Source: a virus. From it: a stretch of DNA of 64,000 bases. The DNA lies in IMG/VR virus record IMGVR_UViG_3300032116_000004, positions 248,001 through 312,000 of that record, one strand, 5' to 3'. Made by a program: the position numbers and the translations under genes. The notes beneath the pieces are model-generated. The model saw nothing but the letters and a program-made list of their open reading frames with translations. It ran no database searches and was not told the DNA's origin. Positions 34,701-41,106 of the stretch are shown here, piece after piece (the first letter of the stretch is position 1; each line of letters begins with the position of its first letter).

Positions 34701-37264
34701 ACAGCATAGGTGTAGGCATCAGTATCTACGAAAATAGAATTTGCAAAAACCTTGACCGGAATGGCTTGGCTGGCAGTATCTACCGGAACATCTACCACTA
34801 GGTCTTCGCCTTGATAGGTAAATCTAAAAGTCTGGCGGCTCACTGTATCTGTATAGGCAGTCTGCCATCCCAGAAGTTGGCGGAAAGTGTCTCGAGTGAT
34901 GTATTGTCGCACCACACCGCTGTTGATAGGTGTGGTCACACTCACTGTGTCTTGCACATAAACGAATTCATCCACAGTGAGATTGTTATCAAACACAATG
35001 TCGCCCACGTTGTTGATGGAGAGATACTTGAGTGGTTGACCAATTATGCTGTCTGTGACACCTTCGCCCACGGCATAACTAAACAATTTGGAACCCGAAA
35101 AGTTAGAACTGGGGTATGCCACTTGGTCTGCGAAACTCACTCCATTTTCGTCGAACACATCAAAGAATGGTGCTTGGTTCACACCAGTTTTTTGTTGTGC
35201 TGGCATCCAGGTGTCGCCGTTGAAATAGAAAGATCGACCTTGCTGGGTGATGCCACTCAGGCACACGGTATTTTGATTGATCAGTGCATCAGGAGTGTTG
35301 AGATCGGCTGGTTGCAGATCGATGATGGGTGTGCCTGTGCCTGTGGGTTGGATCAGTTGCACTGAGTAGATTTTGTTGCGCACTTCTGGATCACGGTCAG
35401 CGGCAAAAATAACTCGAGATCCACTCTGGAATGCGTAGCCATCCACACTGTAGCCCACTGAGCCGTTGATGTTGCTCATGGCATCTGTTTCGCGGAAATC
35501 TATGATGTTGATAGGATCCACTGCTTGAGTGCCCATTTCAAACAGTTTTATGTCTGCTCGGAATTCAATGATAGGTCGCTTGGCACGTTGTATGTTGTCG
35601 ACCACGGCCACTTGATTGTTGTATTCAGCCGTGGCGTTGATGATGTCCACGTGGAACCAACGATTTGAACGGCTCCATGCATTGTAATCAAAACTGGCGC
35701 GATTGATGGTGATGTAATCTTGATCCACTGGTGCGTTGAGACTCTCATCAAATGGAGTAGAATCGTAGGGCACCGAATCATAGGGCACAGTGCTGGATCT
35801 GGTATAGGTTTCTGGAGTGACGAATTTTGTTACCGGCAACAGATCGATGGCTGTGCCCACACCTTCAACGTAGTATTCTTTGCCGGCGTATGAGGCCGGA
35901 TTAGTGGTCCCTTGGAACTGTATTTTTAATCCGTTAGACAACACCACACCATTGGGACTGGTATAATTTTTCTTGCCAATGATGTCAGCGATATCTATGG
36001 TCTGATCTCCAGAACTGTCAACCAGTTTGATCACGCCAAACAATTCTGGATTGTCGGCGTCTTGATAGTAGAGGAAATCAAGATCCGCAGTGATAAGCGG
36101 AATGCGTTCAAATGCAGTGCCTCCAGAGTTTTTATAAAAACTGATGTTGGAATATTCAGCACCATACAATACCAGCAGTTTACTGAGAGGATTTACCGGC
36201 CTATCCACAGTGAGTTTGATATAGGGATTTAGTGCATCATCGTAGATCAAATTGATGCGCCATACGCTGTAACGTTGGCTGTCTAAACCTATCTCTACTG
36301 TTTCATCAAAAGGTGTGGAATCATAGGGTTGACCTGCACTGTCATACAAGCCAGTGAAGAACCATCCACCGTTGGTCAAGAAAATGATGGTGCGATTGTT
36401 GATGTCAGTGATACCATCAATTCCGCCATACTTCTCTACGAATTCGCTGAAGTAGACATTGTTGATGTCGTCAAACTGTATGGATGTGGCGAAATCTACT
36501 GATCCCGCATCGGCCAGTTGATAGTAGAAATTCTGTGCTGATTTGGCAGGCACGTTGAACGTGATAGTTCCATTGTCATCACCATTGTTCTCTACTCCCA
36601 ATACCTCGCGACTGCTTTGGTTGGGAGTCTGTGGCAACACACCCGATGTGCCTGGCACACTCTGTATCCAGAATCGATGGCCGGTCTGTTGCACATCGAA
36701 GGTATAAGAACCTTGGCGCACCAGAATGATTGTGGGATTCTGTCCTGCTACACCGCTGAAGGTGTAAGCGGATGTGCCGCGCTTGACCTGGAAGTCGTCG
36801 GTGAGTGGTACGGGAGTGGCAAAGATATCAACTGAATCTGGGCCTTCGGGCAGCCAATAATACTGGCTGAAGTTTACAAATTTGTCAAAGTCTACGAAAG
36901 GATCCCAGCTATAGTATTGGCTGGTAAACAGCCGATCCTGGCGTGTGGTGTTGCCACCCTTGACAGCAATAGAATCGATCAGTCCTGGGTATGTCAATGC
37001 ACCGGTAACGGTATTGGTGTTAGGTTCAAGGAACACAGTGCCCGGCTCAAGTTGATAATCTGTTCTAGTGCGAGTAGGCTCTAACACATAATTGTCTTCA
37101 GGATTTACTCCCGGACCAAGACGACGACCAATATAACCCTGGGTGGGCTTGAGTTTGGGATCCTGCACCAATTGATCCAATGTGGCATGCAAGAACTGCC
37201 GATTGGTATTGGTCCTGAATATCTCAGGCAGGAAATCTACTGTGCGTATTCTAGTAGTCGCCAT
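22757..37264 (-). CDS. Giant virion structural protein (4,835 aa) with FG-GAP-like propeller
   Basis: The largest gene, about 14.5 kb and one uninterrupted frame. The N-terminus (MATTRIRTVDFLPEIFRTNT then LVQDPKLKPTQGYIGRR) matches the start of the long structural protein found after gp6 in marine T4-like phages, in the place of T4 gp7/gp8. Around residues 2175-3040 seven repeats follow the pattern FG-x-(S/A)-V....(L/V)-(V/I)-G-(A/S)-P, for example FGTAISQ..LVGAP, YGYSVAIS..YVGAP, FGHSVT..VVGAP and FGTAVSY..LVGSP: the signature of a seven-blade integrin-like beta-propeller. Interspersed fibre modules of the kind V-x-V......VDY......V-x-F..PP..GD occur before and after. It is Ser/Thr/Gly/Asp-rich without membrane segments. 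Likely a baseplate-wedge-anchored, extended tail component. It ends 19 bases before the 50-residue gene. Confidence 0.88.
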   Translation of the reverse strand: MATTRIRTVDFLPEIFRTNTNRQFLHATLDQLVQDPKLKPTQGYIGRRLGPGVNPEDNYVLEPTRTRTDYQLEPGTVFLEPNTNTVTGALTYPGLIDSIAVKGGNTTRQDRLFTSQYYSWDPFVDFDKFVNFSQYYWLPEGPDSVDIFATPVPLTDDFQVKRGTSAYTFSGVAGQNPTIILVRQGSYTFDVQQTGHRFWIQSVPGTSGVLPQTPNQSSREVLGVENNGDDNGTITFNVPAKSAQNFYYQLADAGSVDFATSIQFDDINNVYFSEFVEKYGGIDGITDINNRTIIFLTNGGWFFTGLYDSAGQPYDSTPFDETVEIGLDSQRYSVWRINLIYDDALNPYIKLTVDRPVNPLSKLLVLYGAEYSNISFYKNSGGTAFERIPLITADLDFLYYQDADNPELFGVIKLVDSSGDQTIDIADIIGKKNYTSPNGVVLSNGLKIQFQGTTNPASYAGKEYYVEGVGTAIDLLPVTKFVTPETYTRSSTVPYDSVPYDSTPFDESLNAPVDQDYITINRASFDYNAWSRSNRWFHVDIINATAEYNNQVAVVDNIQRAKRPIIEFRADIKLFEMGTQAVDPINIIDFRETDAMSNINGSVGYSVDGYAFQSGSRVIFAADRDPEVRNKIYSVQLIQPTGTGTPIIDLQPADLNTPDALINQNTVCLSGITQQGRSFYFNGDTWMPAQQKTGVNQAPFFDVFDENGVSFADQVAYPSSNFSGSKLFSYAVGEGVTDSIIGQPLKYLSINNVGDIVFDNNLTVDEFVYVQDTVSVTTPINSGVVRQYITRDTFRQLLGWQTAYTDTVSRQTFRFTYQGEDLVVDVPVDTASQAIPVKVFANSIFVDTDAYTYAVQANRSTVITFITPPAMGDIVEVSVISQVASPVGFYTVPVNLENNAINADVPQVTLGTVRNHYGSICQNLIPFTGDIAGPNNTRDLGNLIPYGQIILQQGSPLTLASTFINDPGFDFFKSLEFSAQQYEKFKNVLMDTVVRYDWQNMTTAQILDECVELINLGKNELTPFYWTDSLPTGETYEQTVYTVTPITDDTFDTLYSYDFDSANYRAILIYLNDTLLLGGDIDYTVAVDGPRVTILVPLTIGDTITIREYTTTYGNFVPSTPTKLGLYASFMPEIYLDDAYVEPTLVIRGHDGSITVAYEDIRDQVLLEFEKRIFNNLKCPTHGPNDNPIPLTYTDVVPGQFRTTDYSLAEVNQILGVSFLAWVGANKLAYREQDYIPDNQFTWNYSASQNKLNRQLLLGNWRGIYEYFYDTDAPNTRPWEMLGFSEKPTWWELEYGPAPYTSGNLVLWEDLENGLVLDPMGPYVIEKYKRPGLTGVVPAGSEGQLLSPFDVMVGEYDTGSFRKSWTVGDDGPVEASWRKSSSWPFAVQRLLALTRPAEYFALFADRDLYRYNEQFGQYLYDNRFRIQPSQLEIYGNGTIKNSYINWIVDYNRQTGLDSTRDLEIKLENLDVRLCYRMAAFSDKQYIKIFTEKSSPNSLNTSLLLPDESYQLLLYRNPTSAQLTWSSVIIQKTQTGYAVYGYSTTRPYFEIFASIPNGNFRIITAADTVVRAPQDYSNTVVQVPYGYEFTGISSVVDFLLSYGRFMEAQGMTFEDQAGSRILNWTQMAQEFIYWSQQGWAPGSLININPVANKLNVFKPDLVAEPLSVTAPEDILLNQNKQALQGQDYVVERFGNDLTLRGVNNNTFSYLNAKFSAYEHMIVLDNQSVFADLIYDPATGARQSRLLFVGYTTYDWDGSLDAQGFILNQDNILPWVPNTSYSKGQIVKYKDAYWAAVEIIPPESVFDFAKWLKSDYDQIQKGLLPNAATQAENIRNFYDKYSANLERDADLFAFGLIGFRPRRYMQNLNLDDISQVNLYSQFLGTKGTTQATDIFGKANLGKEVAEYEIFENWAILRSIYGANANRSYYELRLNEALLLGNPSTIQIIEPQQFSDADQTVQVDKLWKESYKITDPEILPVITLNQPDLQLPNAGYVNWDDADVKVFSFEDLTPIIADIDNILVGTSFWVAKDNAYDWNIYRSNLVSYPVTQVRDNLNGTCTLTFAGPHDLEVNQQIVIKYFGSVVDGAYRVLSIPSLFTVTVILAIPAPATQITGNGVCFVLESMRVRQAADVSALSYANRLLPGNQAWVDDDGTGHWVVLEKIDPFGSPAELVPQEPETNGRFGTAISQGFNNLACLVGAPGANSGAGALYGFSKASTATYVETQQLTMNANNLQGYGASVATGNLQWAVAGAPDSWAKQGYSVAITRNQNTGSFLQSQLITEVPYRLYQTTASASQTTFNPSGSITITDPADVGVVVDDTVLIRGVDWTYSAPNVVLTTPLAGGETVNIFLFDEYGYSVAISTDERWMYVGAPSGDRVYAYNRVNIQFQAKSFTGDGSTTEFYVGDVIVVDDDSADGGIGATQIGVVVNNIPKTAGVEYNYSNGTVVFDAPPNDGDVVRCTRLQSKTFITTSPQATFDISELYTVSNLSSFSVYVNDVLQRPNMDYSFDESTKVVTFLLTPPTGTILFTSGTYWEYIDFIETPGLSGGRFGHSVTTTTDGAQVVVGAPDDTADAKLLAGKTYVIDRSIESFTVTTAGEDTFTTLRPVIQNATTIEIGKVYRILTVGTTNYVAIGADTNTVGEIFRATGTGSGTGTVRAYTPFTVKVNATYLVPDANGNNNGEFSVDYLTNEVTITAPLNVGDVVEISTNTFKLMQAVQSNAPVAAAAFGRVVDQCPTNCSLYIGQPNDSTVLPEAGSVERFVNQNRLYGSIQGITQDPTLTPGDTIRINNVDVAVSTPASWNSAIGWAANTFVISGSDIYRSIRTVPVGAALTDTTYWQASDWAALYAADIVTANLPNVNAFTTDGYLNITIANHDAAVPFTQLLVMPGLGTAYYDLGLEPMVYTQTIEAPLPIAYAHFGASLNISDEATTLIVGSPQGTAAKPTTFDEGTTFFDSKSTEFFDPLPESGVVYTFDLLSAANGSVTNPSKFVFGQQIYDEDLGSLDEFGTAVSYQGGVLLVGSPQDDLDDSVGDFGRVAQLNNIDRLPAWNVVYRQTPIVDVNLMNSVFMYDRLESKITQYFDFIDPLQGKILGAARQNIDYLGALDPAAYNTGLVNNYGDTWTDNHLGEIWWDLSTVRFIDYHQDSIAYRSRRWSQLFPGSTVDVYQWIESPTPPAAYQGPGEVYSTTSYTVTSKLNPDGLFAARYFFWVKGIREVATQVKKTLSVQAVAQYIENPRSSGIPYVAFISPSTTAIYNGRSFISAQDTILHVEFDRIANDDNVHVEYDLIATDNPNSFLSGGLYRKLLDSFCGEDTIGNKVPDPTLSPAELYGVQFRPRQSFFVDRFLALENYLQRANAILAQFPISDSRPFTLLNSEEPEPTSASGEWNKRVLTYAELTYQNLDEVAPGYKYLVASDSTQNGLWTIYTVVLGSALIGSPKELLLSRVQNYDTKKFWEYIDWVKPGYNTSQRPAAEVATFSDLARLTLPEGSSVKVTRNSFGKFEIYQLLDGTWNRVVLEDGTIAVKAEIWDYALGRFGFDIETFDSQYFDTFPGTETRQIIRAINEELLTGELLIFRNNLLMLMFDFILQEQVAPEWLFKTSLIDVNHKIRDLLPYQIFRQDNQDFVLEYIKEVKPYHVKIKEFNLKYEGIDTYQGSVTDFDCPAYFDTTYNQFVSPILDDGEPPLDPVSSTPSTAPIWQTLPWNQWYQHYTLELQAVDVIEPGAGYTIAPQVVIGAEWQTNTVYTAGQQIFYRSNLYTVQIDGTSGTLAPTFTEGTETNGTLTLAWSGAPGLAVARVNTGGQLVQVIVVDPGTGYTITPAITITGGNGSGARVVAVMGNELVRNFTTTIKFDRYEYTSQVLDWEPNTKYAEGQLVRFQDQVYSVNEVDDSSELDSGSIFDPEDYTLVDPATLAAADRVIGLYAPTPNEPGRELAQVIVGIDYPGVQVKGPGFDQNTGFDVGNFDINPFDNIDYGPEGRPTYDPAILDAIYESSFLDTYLGERTTDINVAGGAFIDTYSSHAPEELVPGATFDTLDMRVYTRPGSDWTGDGHGFNIKTVNLAWTPSNASVSFADAMAHAVAVRVVNITNRVSLIPQEQYTVNWPSQVVTVTAGAAAGDIVSIEIYGIGGGSQLYKESYPGNLVGNSLLLPVAYNEIYELNIVVNGAIITNYNYASSSGGQTTTVTFADTYGINDWVVVTVMGITTPQKTWSFPLTQYFIYDGSTDTYILDNSLQGTNDINLIVERDGNRLRPAESVEYFGDGSSAGPFYLPTRGQVNQGLISDNDVEVYVDQERLFLAVDYTVSPWDGSSDRYVQFNTAPAPGTTIVIALTTDADYIVNNDQLILRVGASVGAVIGITTWNDTQEQGLLTQVFVGPTQTGTTIGEPYDSTNFDAGDVTGLPGSYDYSAGAVIETNNFDTGRPILDTERLWVTLNGWRLLAGNGFTVSGSVVTISGSIIGPGDVVAITSFTQTVVPEAIAFRIFQDMLGIQKIYRILPDTSTVLTQALSATDDIIYVRDAKNLDEPNLPNNIFGQITVNGERITYRERDDWANTVSGLRRGTAGTGADSHAIDAPVLSIGRGELLPNVYQQNTLEQTFLADGSTTTYNAEFGYVNEIDVYLGGSIQCYLGPTIGTLVEIPQDDFTIISVNPITVQLNFVPDAGLQFRVTYTPISGPVSTLTVPTTGSTSRWAAAFSATDLVLQPETVYDVTDLNPITVQFDTVIPAERVVVINDLNSNTFFITQADVATDTFVTDISVTRPIQVSVGGTIVDASEYSVSSVDPITITFATAPQSGVEVVIFIVQAKVLYAQGINTASNGIPLQEQNTEAAWFIEGRV

Positions 37265-37266
37265 GT

Positions 37267-40200
37267 TTATACCACGCCACTGTTAGGAGCAGTTCTCAAT
37301 TCGCTGGATGTCAACGCATCAATGACCTCAATGTCATTGACCGTGGCAGCATTCACAAATATCTCATTGGCTGCACAGCGTATTTCAAATAGATCGCCAA
37401 AACTCTTGAGAGGATCTTGTGGCACCAACACCACGGTAGAAATGATATCTCCTAGTTCTTTGTGTAGATAGGCTGCCAACTCTGAGAAGAAAAAGGTCAA
37501 GCCAAAATCCCATTTGTCTATGGTAAAGTATTCATTGAGAGCGGCCACCACACGACTCTTTATCTCACTCACCGACACCACTGAGTTGTTGGCGCGGATC
37601 ACTTTCAGCGTGGCTCGCAGTTCAGGGTCACTCTTTAGACCAAACAAAGGTTTGAATACCACAGAGTTAAGGATCACGTTGTCAGAAATCATTTTGTATC
37701 TTTGCAAACTGTTGTATGCTGTGGACAGTTCGTCGATGGTAGGAGGGCTGGGCTCGGGTATAGTTCCAGTGGAGTCTTTGATATAATTTTGATAGGCATT
37801 GTAGTAGGCCGTGGTTACCACATAGATGTCGATGATGTTGCTTGATCCAGGGTCGATGCGACGGCTCAATGGTGCATTGTGTCTGTATTGGAAATACAAC
37901 CCCTGGCGGCCGACCCTGGCTATCAATGAATCAATTTGGGTCAGAGTGCGCACGCCGTTGAAGGCCACGTTTAATTCGTAGAACAAGCCCGCAGTGTAAG
38001 CGTAGAAGAATTGTCCGTCACCATATTCGGCTTTGGCCAACTCAATCTGATCCAAGGTGCCATACTCGCTGACCACTGCTCCAGCTGCCAACGGTAAAAA
38101 TCTCTCAAGATTGTCAAAGTCCACAGTGCGCTGGAAGAACACATATTTCTGTGTGGGGTTCACATCTGGTGCGACCAGTGTCTGGAAGTAGTCAGGATCG
38201 TCGGCCACGCCGTCGTTGTCGCTGTCTCGGAAACTGATGCGCACTTCAAAATCGTTGACAAAACCATCGGCCTGCACGGGCTGTCCAATGATGTCCATGA
38301 CAATGTCAGAATTCTGCGGCAGACTCACGTCTGGCAAGTTATTGGTCTTGAGAGAATTGATGAAGTCATTGATCACTGTGCCAGTGCGTGGATCATATAC
38401 TTGCTGTGTGCCGTCGTAGAAGAATCGTGTCTGAAGGATACTGCCCCAGAATCGTTGCAGGCTGCGGCTGGTCACTGTGTATGTGACGCCGTCGGTTTCA
38501 AATGCTACCAACCAAGAATTATCAAGATTCTGACCGCTCTGATCTTGTGCATAGGTCAGGCTGAAAGTGGTTGCAGGGTTGAGGTTGTTGGCAGTGATTA
38601 CATACCATTCTTGGGTGAGATTATCAAATCCTAGACCAAAGTTGCGATACAATTCTATCTGCTCAGTCATAGACTGCTCTATGCTGGTAGGCAAGTCTGT
38701 GATAAACGTGGCGATGACCTGCGTAGCAATAGCACCTGTGGGTATAAAATCGTTCAGCACCACCGGTCCTTCACCGGATGGCAAATTGCCTGTGCCAAAG
38801 TTTGTGCCGTCCAACAATACTGCACTCACGGTGGCCCAAAGAACCACCTTGTCATTGGGTTGAGATGGCAGTCCTAATTTGAGTCGATTGTTAGGATCAA
38901 AATAGTATCCCGCTGGTGGCACGAATTTGACCAGTGCACCGCGATCGATGTATTTCTTATTGTCGCTGGTGTTTGAACCAATGGGTGCAGGTGCACCGCT
39001 GCCGATGAATTCGAAATAACCTGTTGTTTCGTTGGCCTGGGTGGTGCTTTGTTGCCACTTAAGACCAATAGGAATGAGACTGGGGCGAGGGAAATAATTG
39101 TAATAAAATTCCAGCATGCCTCGGCTGGCCAGCACAGGTTCTACTTCGTTGATTATAACATTGGCAATGTCGTTTTTGTCAATGAATGTAAAAGTGAAAC
39201 TGGGGCTGGCAGAATTTTCATAGATCAGACCGTCGCTGCCAAACACATTGGTCGAAGAGTATTTGCCGGTGATGTCCGTGAGATCCAAATATCTGCTGGT
39301 ACCAATGGAACTGCGATTCACTGCCTTAGATTTGATGATGGTTCCAAACAGCGTGAACGGTAAGTTACTGTAGTCTTCGCCGTTGACCATCCTGTTCTGT
39401 GTGTAGTAACGTGCTGGTGCACGTTCTTTGATAGCGCCAATGGGTTCGCGTGTGGCAGCGTTGCTGACTGGTTGGCTGAGTCCGCAAGTGAACGTGATAG
39501 TTTCCAATCTACCACTGCGGCTGGTGTAGCCGATGGAGATCTGCACAGCCTGCATTTCTTCAGGGTTGATGATGTATTGCAGACCATTGGAAGCACGAAC
39601 ATATGAGCGGAAGGTGCCCACTGGAATCTCAGAAAATACTCCGTCGCCAAAGTTTAGATCGATCTGATCGTTGGTGCGGCTTGACACTGAGAAAAACTTG
39701 CGCACATTTGGTCCCAGTTGTTCCACAGCGGCTGCATAGATACTTTCTACTTTGGTCCATTCCTGTGAGATCTGTCCCACGTCATCCAGTTGATAGAGCC
39801 ACACATCTTCGTTGTTGATACCTTCGATGTTGACACTGACCACACGATTGGAAATACGTTCGCCAAGATTGAAGTCTTGATTCTGCAAACTGCCTTGTTT
39901 GAAATAAAAGAAAAATCCTGTGTTAGGGCTGGCAAAGCCCAAGCGATCGTTGCGGAACAGCACGTTGAATATGCCCGACGGTCTCGGTGCGGGTTCATAC
40001 ACATAGTCTCGGTCCTGGAAGGTAGAACTCACTGCTTCAAATGTCATTGATGTGCCGTCTACTGTGGAAGTGAAAGGGACCACGGGCAAATAGCCGGGCA
40101 CAAGATTGAGACTGTATTCCGATGTTTCCACGCCCAAGATGTTTTTGGTAGCCCCAGGTTTGCCGAAACGCTGGCTGTCAACCAAGGCCGCATTGACGAT

Positions 40201-40674
40201 GACTGTGAACTGTTCCTGCCAAGACACGTTGGTAGGATCGTTCCAGTTGACAGTGACCCCAGACAGATTCACACCATTGTAATCTATGACATTCTCTGTG
40301 GTTGATACGTTGAACACTTTGAGATAGCCTTGCGCTTCTTCATTGCGCTTGGGTGTGTAACTGACCAACTCGGCCAACTTCACCACTGAATCTCTGCGCT
40401 CTGCTGTGTCTATGAAGTTTTCACGGATGTTTAAATCATTACGGAAAGCCAGAGCCTGACCCATGAAAGCCATGACATCCAAGAGAGCCACGAATTCCGA
40501 ACTTTCAATATAGTCGTTGAAATTTTCCGGGTAATAGATACGGATGTAGTCTATGAAACTCTTGCGCAGGGTCTCAAAATCGTAACTTTGGAAATCAGCT
40601 TCACGATAGGTTGTGTAGATGCGTTTCCAATCTTCTACACCAAATATCGCTGTTTGTCTAGTGGTCTTGGCCAT
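37267..40674 (-). CDS. 6: Baseplate wedge subunit gp6-like
   Basis: 1,135 residues. The N-terminus is characteristic of T4 gp6 homologues in marine phages: FGVEDWKRIYTTYREADFQS, then SFIDYIRIYYPENFNDYIES and VALLDVMAFMGQALAFRND, then ERRDSVVKLAELVSYTPKR. Gp6 dimers form the continuous inner ring of the baseplate and trigger its hexagon-to-star change. The C-terminus holds LTFFFSELAAYLHKELGD, near the gp6-gp6 contact region, followed by VPQDPLKSFGDLFEIRCA. It is longer than T4 gp6 (about 660 residues), as is usual in marine relatives. Its stop is two bases before the giant gene's start; upstream lies a CATAAATA late box and an AAGG ribosome site. Confidence 0.92.
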   Translation of the reverse strand: MAKTTRQTAIFGVEDWKRIYTTYREADFQSYDFETLRKSFIDYIRIYYPENFNDYIESSEFVALLDVMAFMGQALAFRNDLNIRENFIDTAERRDSVVKLAELVSYTPKRNEEAQGYLKVFNVSTTENVIDYNGVNLSGVTVNWNDPTNVSWQEQFTVIVNAALVDSQRFGKPGATKNILGVETSEYSLNLVPGYLPVVPFTSTVDGTSMTFEAVSSTFQDRDYVYEPAPRPSGIFNVLFRNDRLGFASPNTGFFFYFKQGSLQNQDFNLGERISNRVVSVNIEGINNEDVWLYQLDDVGQISQEWTKVESIYAAAVEQLGPNVRKFFSVSSRTNDQIDLNFGDGVFSEIPVGTFRSYVRASNGLQYIINPEEMQAVQISIGYTSRSGRLETITFTCGLSQPVSNAATREPIGAIKERAPARYYTQNRMVNGEDYSNLPFTLFGTIIKSKAVNRSSIGTSRYLDLTDITGKYSSTNVFGSDGLIYENSASPSFTFTFIDKNDIANVIINEVEPVLASRGMLEFYYNYFPRPSLIPIGLKWQQSTTQANETTGYFEFIGSGAPAPIGSNTSDNKKYIDRGALVKFVPPAGYYFDPNNRLKLGLPSQPNDKVVLWATVSAVLLDGTNFGTGNLPSGEGPVVLNDFIPTGAIATQVIATFITDLPTSIEQSMTEQIELYRNFGLGFDNLTQEWYVITANNLNPATTFSLTYAQDQSGQNLDNSWLVAFETDGVTYTVTSRSLQRFWGSILQTRFFYDGTQQVYDPRTGTVINDFINSLKTNNLPDVSLPQNSDIVMDIIGQPVQADGFVNDFEVRISFRDSDNDGVADDPDYFQTLVAPDVNPTQKYVFFQRTVDFDNLERFLPLAAGAVVSEYGTLDQIELAKAEYGDGQFFYAYTAGLFYELNVAFNGVRTLTQIDSLIARVGRQGLYFQYRHNAPLSRRIDPGSSNIIDIYVVTTAYYNAYQNYIKDSTGTIPEPSPPTIDELSTAYNSLQRYKMISDNVILNSVVFKPLFGLKSDPELRATLKVIRANNSVVSVSEIKSRVVAALNEYFTIDKWDFGLTFFFSELAAYLHKELGDIISTVVLVPQDPLKSFGDLFEIRCAANEIFVNAATVNDIEVIDALTSSELRTAPNSGVV

Positions 40675-40691
40675 AATACCTTCCGTTTGAG

Positions 40692-40699
40692 TATTTATG
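40692..40699 (-). promoter_or_regulatory. Late promoter box before gp6
   Basis: CATAAATA followed by CT on the minus strand, seven of eight to the T4 late consensus, 17 bases before the ATG at 40674. GGAAGG lies between, giving a normal leader with a ribosome site. This is the best-placed late promoter on the minus strand. Confidence 0.65.
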
Positions 40700-40720
40700 G
40701 TTTAGAAAAACTGGGTAGTT

Positions 40721-41095
40721 TTAGACGTAGGAGGCAGTGCGTGTTTGCTGGTCAAAAAACACAGCTAATCGCTGGGCGTTTTGCCCTTGCACAGTCTGGA
40801 TTTCCAGTTCGACCAAGATACCATTGACCTGTGGATAGGCATCGGCTGTGGTGAGATAGATGCGAGGATCTTGTCCCACAATCCTTTGCAGTTCTTGGAG
40901 CACTAACTCTGCGGTAGATTCAGTCTGGGGCTCAAATACCAAGTTCCACATAGTGGTTCCTACGTCAGGACGCCCCACTTTTTCACCCTGACGTATGTTA
41001 AGGTAGTTTAAAAGATCGCGCTTGATCAGTTCAAAGTCGACCAAGGTGAACTTTTTGTATTGATTGATGGTGTTGAATCCGATGAATGTAGGCAT
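40721..41095 (-). CDS. 25: Baseplate wedge subunit gp25-like
   Basis: 124 residues with the gp25/GPW fold pattern: FTLVDFELIKRDLLNYLNIR, then GEKVGRPDVGTTMWNLVFEP and ELVLQELQRIVGQDPRIYLT. The GRPDVG..W.lvFEP strand is the hallmark. Gp25 sits in the wedge core beside gp6 and gp53 and contacts the sheath at the start of contraction. The length fits the family (about 130). The start is five bases after a TTAAATACT late-type box with no Shine-Dalgarno. Confidence 0.94.
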   Translation of the reverse strand: MPTFIGFNTINQYKKFTLVDFELIKRDLLNYLNIRQGEKVGRPDVGTTMWNLVFEPQTESTAELVLQELQRIVGQDPRIYLTTADAYPQVNGILVELEIQTVQGQNAQRLAVFFDQQTRTASYV

Positions 41096-41100
41096 GACAG

Positions 41101-41106
41101 TATTTA
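41101..41106 (-). promoter_or_regulatory. Late promoter-like TAAATACT box before gp25
   Basis: TTAAATACTGTC then ATG on the minus strand. The box also overlaps the end of the gp5 gene upstream. The spacing would give an essentially leaderless transcript. Confidence 0.45.
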
